From positions 1-14,683 of the forward strand of contig JAIRNB010000097.1 of assembly GCA_031258265.1 (NCBI GenBank): a DNA stretch of 14,683 bases, given 5' to 3'. Each line of letters starts with the position of its first letter. Within the stretch, counting starts at the first letter, position 1. Shown here one piece after another: positions 7,287-13,144 of this stretch. Both the position numbers and the translations under genes were made by a program. This stretch comes from Treponema sp. Its GTDB lineage: Bacteria > Spirochaetota > Spirochaetia > Treponematales > Breznakiellaceae. A model generated the notes under the pieces. The model saw nothing but the letters and a program-made list of their open reading frames with translations, was not told the origin of the DNA and searched no databases.

Positions 7287-7405
7287 AGCGGTCAGGATAA
7301 GCCTCCGCAAAGCAGGGCGCGTAAACCGCGCCTACGATGGGTATTAAACCAGACCTTCGAATAAACGCATAGGTATTTTTACCCTCGTTTTTTGGGCGCA
7401 TCCGG

Positions 7406-7455
7406 CGCAAGGAAATTGATTGTACGACACCGCGTTGCGGCTGGTGCATAGCGCC
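7406..7455 (-). repeat. Dispersed repeat, copy A
   Basis: Contains GCGGCTGGTGCATAGCGCC (7437-7455) and CGCAAGGAAATT (7406-7417), separated by 19 nt. Both blocks recur in reverse-complement orientation, 12 nt apart, at 11293-11335 (copy B). The two blocks together make chance matching unlikely. Its nature is unknown: intergenic repeat family, leader element or gene remnant. Confidence 0.65.
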
Positions 7456-7483
7456 GCCCTATACCCCCACAGTGAACGCCCGG

Positions 7484-7515
7484 GTATAAATTTACGGCAA
7501 ATTGCAAATTTATAC
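7484..7515. repeat. 10-bp perfect inverted repeat with nested palindrome
   Basis: GTATAAATTT (7484-7493) and AAATTTATAC (7506-7515) flank 12 nt. A smaller palindrome, GCAAATTGC, lies at 7497-7505. The A/T-rich dyad upstream of two divergent genes is a candidate binding site for a dimeric regulator. Confidence 0.55.
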
Positions 7516-7686
7516 GATTTTTAGGTCAAAACCCCGTAAACCCCCGGTAATCCAGGGCAAAAAACCGCAAACTTCTAGTAAAATGATCCGGTTCGGCCTA
7601 TACTGTGTCTAGTGTTTTGCCCCGAATAGAGCCGTTTCCAAAGCCCGGTTGGCGCGGGGGACGGTTTTGGGAAGGCCGGGAAAAAC

Positions 7687-7700
7687 AGGGATATATCCCT
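7687..7700. repeat. 14-bp perfect palindrome AGGGATATATCCCT
   Basis: Perfect two-fold symmetric site with no loop, 78 bp ahead of the start codon of the 716-residue membrane protein. The lack of a loop favours a protein-binding operator over an RNA hairpin. Regulator unknown. Confidence 0.5.
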
Positions 7701-7778
7701 CTTGTAGTTCTTTGTCAGGTAAAGAATTACAGGCGCTGTTGTTGCACCATTCGGATAGGACAAAACGCCAGGTAAACA

Positions 7779-9929
7779 ATGAGTATTCCCCGAAAAATTA
7801 TCTTTAGCCTGCTTATATCGGTAGTGGTCTTTGTTTTCTTCGCCGCAGCGGCCTTTACCGGCCTTTTTGACTTAGTGGAAACCCGCTTTTACAATCCCCG
7901 GATACTCCGGGGCCTAAACCGGGAAATCGAGGAAGACGCCAGGGTCATCGGCGCCCTGCTTGATGAACTGCGGGACCGTTTTATTATTGTCGCCGGGGAA
8001 GAGGCGGTAAGGCGCAGTTTTCTCTCCGGCCAGACAGAGGAGGATACGTTTGATCGGAGCAGGATCTTCGGGTCCCTGCTAAATTCCCTGCCCGCCCTCC
8101 GGTCGGTCCGCTTTGTGGATGCCGGGGGCAGCCGGATTCGTTTTTCCACCCTGGCGGAGGATGTGCTGTACCAGGACGGGGGCTCCCCTGCCTATCGCAG
8201 TTACCCGGACTGTCCCGGCGTTCTTCCCTATGCCGAAGTTGAGGCGCCGGAGGGCGCCGCCCCCCGGCTTATCTTCGACGGCCGGGGAGAGCAGATCATC
8301 TTCTCGTATCCCTTTACCGATACCCTGGAGGTATACTGGGGCAGCGCCCTTTTTACCTTTTCCGTGCGGGCGGTGGCGGAGCGTATGGTCCAGGAAGGGC
8401 GGATACAGGTGGGGGAGGATGTTTCAGTCGTTTCCTCCCCCGGCGGTTTCCTTCTGGGCCTTCCGGCGGCGGACAAGGAAAGCCTAAAAAGCCAGGCAGC
8501 CGCGGTTTGGGGGAAGGGCATCCTTGGCCTGTCCATACTGGATGAGGAAAATTCGGATTCCCTGGCCCTTATATCGGCGGAGTACGGCGGCGAAGATTCG
8601 GGACGGCGTAAAAATCTTACGGGGAAACAGCTCCACCGCCCGAAAAGCGGGACGGTCTTTACGGGCAGGCTGGTGCGGGAGGAGCTTTTTATCTTCCCCC
8701 CCTTTATGAAGATTGTCCTTCTGGCTTCTCTTTTCCTTACCCTATTCCTGCTGGTTTTCCTGCTTTTCAACCTGCGGCAGGACAGCATAAGGGTGATCAA
8801 AAGCCGCCTTAAACGGCTTCGGAACGGCCTGTTCCGGCAGTACCACGAGCAGAAAGCCTTGGACGGGAAACACTGGGCCAGGGAATTGGAACAGCGGCGC
8901 GGGGAAGTCCGGGCGGAATTGAAACGGGATCTGCCGGGGAGGAAAAAAAATTCACCGGTTCAGGCGAAGATCGACGCCCTTATCGATCTTTCCTGGGATG
9001 AGGTGGTTGCCGCTATCGGTAAATATCCCCCCGCGAATCTTGATGAGGAACAGCTTAGGGCTATCATTGCCGATGTTCTTCGCCATTCGGCCGGCCTTCC
9101 CCCGGAAGGGCCTACCCCGGCCGCCGGCCCGGCGGGGATTGGAGGATCAAACCCGGAAACCGAAGCGGAGGAGCTGGAAGAGCTGGAGGTAGTAGAAGAA
9201 CCGGCCGGGGATACCTGGGAATTGACGGAAGATAAAAAAAGGGCTGAACTTTCCACTGTGTTAGTGGATGCGGAGGATGCGGAAGTGCTGGAAGAACTCG
9301 GAGAGTCGGAAGAACAGGAACGGAATGAGAATAAATCTTCAGGTGAGATTGTCGTCACCCCGGAGATATTTAAGGCGGAACTGGAGGCCGATTTAGAACC
9401 CCTGGAAGACGATCCGGCCCCTATGACGGCGGAGAATCTGGACATCCTTGCCAGTCAGATTGAATTTGGCCCGGAGGAGGAAGCCGGGGAAGAGGAGAAC
9501 GAAGGGGAAGTCCTCCATTTGGACCTGTCTTCCCCCTTTAATTCCCTAAGTTTTGAATCCCCCAGCTTTTCCGGGGGCGGTGAAAAAGAGACCGGATTTT
9601 CCGCTGGGGATAAAAAACCGGATTTTAACGAAAGCCCCGGAGAAAGAAAAAAAAAACGTCAAACTGACGAAACTCTGAAAGATTCCAGCCTTATGGAAAT
9701 AACCGGGGACGGAGGGCTTCCCTTTATCTACAAGCCCTTCTTGTTCCGGGAAAACAGCAAACCCCTGCCCCTGCGGCCCCTGGAAGATCAGGCGCCGGAG
9801 GCGATTCGGGAACGGAACGGACTCCACCAGATAAACAGCGACATTCTCGATCCAAAACTAGAGACGCTGGACAATCTGGACCCCAAGTTTCTCCGGCTGG
9901 TGAAGTCTATAATCTCTAAAGAGGCTTAG
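7779..9929 (+). CDS. Large two-transmembrane protein with extracytoplasmic domain and acidic cytoplasmic tail, function unknown
   Basis: A 716-residue protein I cannot name. TM1 spans about 8-29 and TM2 about 312-332. Between them are roughly 280 extracytoplasmic residues. The stretch LPALRSVRFVDAGGSRIRFST resembles the strand pattern of PDC/dCache-type sensor domains, but this is only a pattern impression. After TM2 comes a basic helical segment (RQDSIRVIKSRLKRLRNG), then a coiled-coil-like charged region to about 430. Next is a long, very acidic low-complexity region (about 460-575, rich in EE/ELEE), and finally a less biased tail from about 638 (LPFIYKPFLF to the end). There is no kinase, HAMP, GGDEF or MCP signalling domain, so it is not a standard receptor. 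The architecture suggests an envelope sensor or scaffold. ATG 7779 is preceded by a weak AGG at a normal distance. Convergent with dinB. Confidence 0.8.
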   Translation: MSIPRKIIFSLLISVVVFVFFAAAAFTGLFDLVETRFYNPRILRGLNREIEEDARVIGALLDELRDRFIIVAGEEAVRRSFLSGQTEEDTFDRSRIFGSLLNSLPALRSVRFVDAGGSRIRFSTLAEDVLYQDGGSPAYRSYPDCPGVLPYAEVEAPEGAAPRLIFDGRGEQIIFSYPFTDTLEVYWGSALFTFSVRAVAERMVQEGRIQVGEDVSVVSSPGGFLLGLPAADKESLKSQAAAVWGKGILGLSILDEENSDSLALISAEYGGEDSGRRKNLTGKQLHRPKSGTVFTGRLVREELFIFPPFMKIVLLASLFLTLFLLVFLLFNLRQDSIRVIKSRLKRLRNGLFRQYHEQKALDGKHWARELEQRRGEVRAELKRDLPGRKKNSPVQAKIDALIDLSWDEVVAAIGKYPPANLDEEQLRAIIADVLRHSAGLPPEGPTPAAGPAGIGGSNPETEAEELEELEVVEEPAGDTWELTEDKKRAELSTVLVDAEDAEVLEELGESEEQERNENKSSGEIVVTPEIFKAELEADLEPLEDDPAPMTAENLDILASQIEFGPEEEAGEEENEGEVLHLDLSSPFNSLSFESPSFSGGGEKETGFSAGDKKPDFNESPGERKKKRQTDETLKDSSLMEITGDGGLPFIYKPFLFRENSKPLPLRPLEDQAPEAIRERNGLHQINSDILDPKLETLDNLDPKFLRLVKSIISKEA

Positions 9930-9946
9930 CAGCCTGTTGCAATGTA

Positions 9947-9990
9947 GATTTTTTGCATAAAGGGCGCCACAGGCGCCTGGGCAAAAAATC
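9947..9990. terminator. Bidirectional terminator between the membrane-protein gene and dinB
   Basis: GATTTTTTGC (9947-9956) and GCAAAAAATC (9981-9990) are perfect 10-bp arms. Inside, GGCGCC (9963-9968) and GGCGCC (9972-9977) pair around ACA. The GC core is flanked by A/T tracts on both sides, so each strand has a hairpin followed by T6. The position, 3' of two convergent genes, is right for a bidirectional intrinsic terminator. Confidence 0.75.
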
Positions 9991-10010
9991 ACGATTATTG
10001 TGGTGCTTTC

Positions 10011-10057
10011 GGAGTTTGTAAGGTATACCATTTTAAGCGCGAAGCGCAACAAACTCC
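10011..10057. repeat. Second nested inverted repeat at the 3' end of dinB
   Basis: GGAGTTTGT (10011-10019) and ACAAACTCC (10049-10057) are perfect 9-bp arms, the right arm touching the dinB stop codon. Within the loop are GGTATACC (10022-10029) and the hairpin GCGC-GAA-GCGC (10037-10047). It could protect the dinB mRNA 3' end or add to termination. Confidence 0.6.
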
Positions 10058-11220
10058 TAGTCCGATAACCGCGACCGGGAGCGCCGCAGGACGGCGTTGG
10101 GAAACCGCCTGTTAATATCCATGATTGCCTTTTCGAGCTTCCGTTCTTTTTCGGCGCCGGCGTCAAAGAGGTCCTGCTGCCGGGGGCCATCCTCCAGGTT
10201 CATAAGCCCCGCACCGATAAGCCGCAGCCCCCGGCCGCTTTGGTATTTCTTTCTGAACAGGGCCAGTACCCTGGTGTAGAGATCGTTCAGGGAATCTACG
10301 GGGTTGGAGAAACTTTCCTGGATAAGGGCGGTGGAAAAATCCCCGTAACGGATCTTTACCTGAACCGTGCGGGCATGGCGGCCTTCCCCCAAAAGCCGCC
10401 ACAAGAGGGATTCGGAAATGTCCAGCAGAACAGACTCGATAGTAAAACTATCGTAAAGATCGTAGGGGAAGGTCCGCTCCGTACTCATGGAACGGGATCC
10501 CCGTTCGGTTTCAAAGGTTTCCACCCCTTCCCCCCGGACCGCCCGGTACAGAAAATCCCCAAAGGCCCTGCCGAAAATCGCCGAAAGGCTGTCCCTGGAC
10601 AGGCGGTAAATATCTTCCCCGGTCCTGATCCCGTGTTCCCGGAAGATCTCCTGGGTCTTTTCTCCGGCCCCCCAGATCTTCCCCGCCGGCAGGGAACGCA
10701 TAAAGGTTTCTTCCGCCCCCGGGGGAATCCTGAAAAGCCCGTCGGGTTTGGACATGCCGCTGGCAATTTTGGCGATATACTTGTTGGAGGCAATTCCCAC
10801 AGAAACGGTAAGGCCGGTTTTTTTCCGGACCGCCGCCTTAACTTTCGCCGCCAGAGTCTCCGGGGGGCCAAAGAGCTTTTCCGTACCGGTGATATTCAAA
10901 AAAGCTTCGTCTACCGAAAGCTGCTGGACCTCCGGGGAAAAATCCCCAAGGATCCCCATGATTTGCCGGGAAAATTCCTGATAACGTTCCATGTTGCCCC
11001 GCAGATAAATTCCCTGGGGGCAAAGCTTAACGGCCTGGGCAAGGGGCATGGCGGAATGGACCCCGAATTTCCGGGCCTCGTAAGAGGCGGTGGATACCAC
11101 GCTGCGCCGGTCCCCCGGCTGTCCCCCGACGATTACAGGCTTCCCCGCATACTCCGGGTGATCAAGCTGTTCCACCGAGGCATAAAAGGCGTCAAGGTCC
11201 GCGTGGATAAAAGTATTCAT
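10057..11220 (-). CDS. dinB: DNA polymerase IV (Y-family translesion polymerase)
   Basis: A 387-residue error-prone Y-family polymerase that copies past lesions and rescues stalled forks. The palm residues are clear: D8 in IHADLDAFYASVEQ, and S102-V-D104-E105 in LSVDEAF, giving the catalytic triad D8, D104, E105. F12/Y13 sit at the steric-gate region. YEARKFGVHSAMPLAQA (47-63) is the usual fingers motif. A beta-clamp-binding motif QQDLF lies at 348-352, followed by a charged C-terminal tail. The length is close to typical DinB (about 350-400). The reading frame is open for 28 codons further upstream, but that part is unlike the family. ATG 11220 gives the canonical N-terminus and sits right behind a promoter-like sequence. 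There is no clear Shine-Dalgarno, which fits a leaderless mRNA. No SOS/LexA box was recognised. Confidence 0.96.
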   Translation of the reverse strand: MNTFIHADLDAFYASVEQLDHPEYAGKPVIVGGQPGDRRSVVSTASYEARKFGVHSAMPLAQAVKLCPQGIYLRGNMERYQEFSRQIMGILGDFSPEVQQLSVDEAFLNITGTEKLFGPPETLAAKVKAAVRKKTGLTVSVGIASNKYIAKIASGMSKPDGLFRIPPGAEETFMRSLPAGKIWGAGEKTQEIFREHGIRTGEDIYRLSRDSLSAIFGRAFGDFLYRAVRGEGVETFETERGSRSMSTERTFPYDLYDSFTIESVLLDISESLLWRLLGEGRHARTVQVKIRYGDFSTALIQESFSNPVDSLNDLYTRVLALFRKKYQSGRGLRLIGAGLMNLEDGPRQQDLFDAGAEKERKLEKAIMDINRRFPNAVLRRSRSRLSD

Positions 11221-11227
11221 TACAACA

Positions 11228-11256
11228 ACTATACAAATATTGGGTATAATAAGCAA
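11228..11256 (-). promoter_or_regulatory. Candidate promoter of dinB
   Basis: On the minus strand, TTGCTT (11251-11256) and TATAGT (11228-11233) are separated by exactly 17 bp. The ATG of dinB begins 7 nt after the -10 hexamer, so transcription would start at or next to the start codon. The absence of a Shine-Dalgarno in the same place supports this reading. Confidence 0.6.
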
Positions 11257-11292
11257 GGCGCAAAGGGAATATACGTAATCTGGGGAATCACT

Positions 11293-11335
11293 GGCGCTAT
11301 GCACCAGCCGCGAAGCCGTAATAAATTTCCTTGCG
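11293..11335 (+). repeat. Dispersed repeat, copy B
   Basis: GGCGCTATGCACCAGCCGC (11293-11311) and AATTTCCTTGCG (11324-11335) are the reverse complements of the two blocks of copy A at 7406-7455, with a shorter spacer. It lies in the 249-bp gap between dinB and the lipoprotein gene. The rest of that gap (11336-11469) shows no gene and no evident terminator for the lipoprotein transcript. Confidence 0.65.
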
Positions 11336-11469
11336 ATAGCATTCTCGATTGCGGCATCAGAACCGGTAAGCTGAATATTAGTACATTAGCTTTACAGCCG
11401 ACGTAGACAGCGGCCTTCCAATTCGCACTGCTATAACTATCGACATTCGAGGAAAGATACGGGAGCCGG

Positions 11470-13002
11470 TTATTCCCCCCAGTTGAGGTAGCCGGAGATT
11501 GTGTCGTTGTAGGGGACTTTGACGGCGCTGCCGCTTCCCTGGTGGGTGATGGTTTGTAGGCCGGTGATGAGGCCGGACGCCCCCTCCGAGAGGAAGGAAG
11601 CGGAGAGGACGCTGCCGGCGCGGATGCTTATCTTGGCGGCGGGATTGCCGATGTTTATACCGCCGGAGGTGCTGGCGCTCCCATAGAACCGGAGCCCCGG
11701 AGAAGCGGCGAAGACGCCCCTGTTCCCGTCCAAATCGATGCTGTCATTGGCGGCATCGATGATGAGTTCAGGGCAATTGACGAACCATACATCGTACTTC
11801 AGGCGGACCGTCTTCATAACCGCGAGATTGGCGCTAAAGGCCATGCGGCCGGCGCCGATTTCAACATAATCGCCGTTCTGATCGCCGCCGCCCCAGACGA
11901 TCCGGGGGCTTTGGGCGGCGGAGCCCAGGAAGACCCCCTGGAACCACCGGTCCCGCCCCTCGTTGTAGTCCGGGACGGTGGGGCCTTCGGGTCCCAGGAC
12001 CAGGGAGGAGTTAAGGCGGACGATGATTTGGGAGTCTGAGCCCAGGGGTTCCCCCTCGCTGGCGGCGGAGCGGAGTTCGCCGCCGGCCATGACTTCCACG
12101 GAACCCTGTGAAAGATTACCGGGGGCGCAGGGGCCTCCGGCCTGCGGGTTATCGGCAAGGATAAGGAGCCGCCCTCCCCGGTTCACCCGGAGCCGGATGT
12201 GGCCGTAGCTTTGGCCCGGGGTTCCCAATTCCCCGGCGGGGATGAAGAAGGGGGGGAGGCCGGGTGAGTCCCTGCCGGGGATGCCGATGTCGATGACGAT
12301 GAGGCTGTTGGAATTCCCGGCATGAGCGGGGAGGGCTGCGCCGCTGATTTCGACCTGGGCCGTTTCGCCGTTTGCGCCGGCGCGGATCTTAAAGAGGTCC
12401 AGGACGGTTTCGCTGATCTCCTGAGTATAGGGAAGGGCGGTTTTGGGGCCTGTCACGGTATCGGTGCTGTCCGGCGCGTTGGGGCTGTAGACGGCGTTGA
12501 AGAGTTCCCGCCAGTAGGGGTCTGGCACATAGTACCAGGTGGAAATTCCATTATTGGCACGAAGATTCACGGTGCCGTAGGGGCCGGCATGGCGCACGGT
12601 GTATTCGCCGGAGCCGGGGCCGGTGAAGAGGGCGCCGACGGGTATCAGGGTGATCTCTGGGACCAGGGTGGTTTGGCTTGGATCCTCGAAGTTTGCCGCG
12701 GTGAAGGAGAGGCTCCGCGCTATACCGGGGAGGGGGTCGAGGGGGCTGGCGGTGATGGCCGAGGTTCCCTCCCCGCTTAAAGTCCAACCCTCGACGGGGG
12801 CGGCCGTGACCTTGGTGTTGAAGGTAAAGGATACGGAGACGCTGAGGTCTATGGGGTCATAGCTTACGGCGGGGTCTCCTTGCAGCACCGGGGGATAGTA
12901 GACCGGGGGGTCGCCGGGCAGGCCGGGGCCGGCCTTATGATCGCAGGCGCTGATGAGGAGGGCGGCAATTGCCGCGGCCGTCCGTAAGGGGAATGTTTTC
13001 AT
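11470..13002 (-). CDS. Surface lipoprotein, paralogue of the adjacent partial protein; function unknown
   Basis: A 510-residue predicted lipoprotein. The N-terminus is MKTF with a short basic start, a hydrophobic stretch (about 8-19) and a lipobox L-I-S-A-C20, so Cys20 should be lipidated. A Pro-rich segment follows, then a beta-rich domain (FTFNTKVTAAPVEGWTLSG), then about 330 residues matching the neighbouring gene in order: LFNAVYSPN, DLFKI, VIDIGIPG, HIRLRVNRG, SVEVMAGGEL, EGEPLGS, YDVWF. I do not recognise the family. The Gly/Ser/Thr-rich, strand-and-turn composition suggests a beta-solenoid or other all-beta envelope protein. ATG 13002 is chosen because it starts the signal peptide; the open frame upstream to 13206 would overlap the neighbouring gene and has no signal sequence. 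AAAGGA at 13015-13020, 12 nt ahead, may be the ribosome-binding site and abuts a hairpin. Confidence 0.82.
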   Translation of the reverse strand: MKTFPLRTAAAIAALLISACDHKAGPGLPGDPPVYYPPVLQGDPAVSYDPIDLSVSVSFTFNTKVTAAPVEGWTLSGEGTSAITASPLDPLPGIARSLSFTAANFEDPSQTTLVPEITLIPVGALFTGPGSGEYTVRHAGPYGTVNLRANNGISTWYYVPDPYWRELFNAVYSPNAPDSTDTVTGPKTALPYTQEISETVLDLFKIRAGANGETAQVEISGAALPAHAGNSNSLIVIDIGIPGRDSPGLPPFFIPAGELGTPGQSYGHIRLRVNRGGRLLILADNPQAGGPCAPGNLSQGSVEVMAGGELRSAASEGEPLGSDSQIIVRLNSSLVLGPEGPTVPDYNEGRDRWFQGVFLGSAAQSPRIVWGGGDQNGDYVEIGAGRMAFSANLAVMKTVRLKYDVWFVNCPELIIDAANDSIDLDGNRGVFAASPGLRFYGSASTSGGINIGNPAAKISIRAGSVLSASFLSEGASGLITGLQTITHQGSGSAVKVPYNDTISGYLNWGE

Positions 13003-13014
13003 GGCGCTGGTTTT

Positions 13015-13020
13015 TCCTTT
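13015..13020 (-). promoter_or_regulatory. Shine-Dalgarno of the lipoprotein gene, partly inside a hairpin
   Basis: AAAGGA on the minus strand, 12 nt before ATG 13002. Its first three bases belong to the 3' arm of the hairpin at 13018-13059, so folding of that hairpin could limit ribosome access. Confidence 0.45.
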
Positions 13021-13059
13021 TTCAAAACGTCCTTCCCGGGGAAAGGGTGTTTTGAAAAA
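13018..13059 (-). promoter_or_regulatory. Leader hairpin ahead of the lipoprotein gene
   Basis: The arms (plus strand TTTTTCAAAAC 13018-13028 and GTTTTGAAAAA 13049-13059) are perfect over 11 bp. The interior (CCTTCCC against GGGGAAAGG) pairs further with a bulge. In the minus-strand RNA its 5' arm begins with the T-run of the preceding terminator and its 3' arm runs into the Shine-Dalgarno. This is a candidate cis-regulatory RNA structure. Confidence 0.55.
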
Positions 13060-13089
13060 GGGAGCAGAGCCCTCGGCGGCCCTGCTCCC
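13055..13089 (-). terminator. Intrinsic terminator of the upstream surface-protein gene
   Basis: On the minus strand, GGGAGCAG (13082-13089) pairs with CTGCTCCC (13060-13067), extended by GGC/GCC after one mismatch, and is followed directly by TTTTT (13055-13059). GC-rich stem plus T-run is the classic rho-independent form. It lies between the two tandem surface genes. Confidence 0.75.
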
Positions 13090-13092
13090 TGT

Positions 13093-13115
13093 CCCCTTCA
13101 CCGGGGGTGAAGGGG
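13093..13115 (-). repeat. 10-bp hairpin 3' of the partial surface-protein gene
   Basis: CCCCTTCACC (13093-13102) and GGTGAAGGGG (13106-13115) form perfect arms around GGG. It is the first of three consecutive hairpins after the stop codon at 13145-13147, and stands 3 nt from the terminator stem. It may stabilise the 3' end of the mRNA. Confidence 0.65.
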
Positions 13116-13144
13116 GAAAGTTTAGTACGTGCCTAGTCTCATTA

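Larger units (their letters stand above)
7287..7778. other. Gene-free divergent region with several inverted repeats
   Basis: About 490 bp between the divergent hflX and 716-residue membrane-protein genes. No convincing coding sequence was found; the short ORFs here have no recognisable protein features or ribosome-binding sites. Seen: a GGCGCG/CGCGCC hairpin at 7316-7332 in the hflX leader; a repeat at 7406-7455 with a counterpart at 11293-11335; a 10-bp inverted repeat at 7484-7515; a 14-bp palindrome at 7687-7700; and a 9-bp imperfect inverted repeat TAGTTCTTT/AAAGAATTA at 7705-7729. Both genes should have their promoters here, but no clear -35/-10 pair was identified. Confidence 0.6.

Noticed and set aside
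7258..7449. Short minus-strand frame (63 codons) upstream of hflX
   Set aside because: No ribosome-binding site or family resemblance. It covers a repeat copy and a leader hairpin and overlaps the hflX start.
11221..11304. 28-codon N-terminal extension of DinB
   Set aside because: The extension does not resemble DinB N-termini, contains the predicted promoter, and ends exactly where the canonical MNTFIHADLDAFY start begins.
10240..11406. 388-codon open frame antisense to dinB
   Set aside because: It is the complement of a certain DinB gene in GC-rich DNA. The product is Gly/Pro/Arg-rich without a recognisable fold, and no ribosome-binding site was seen.
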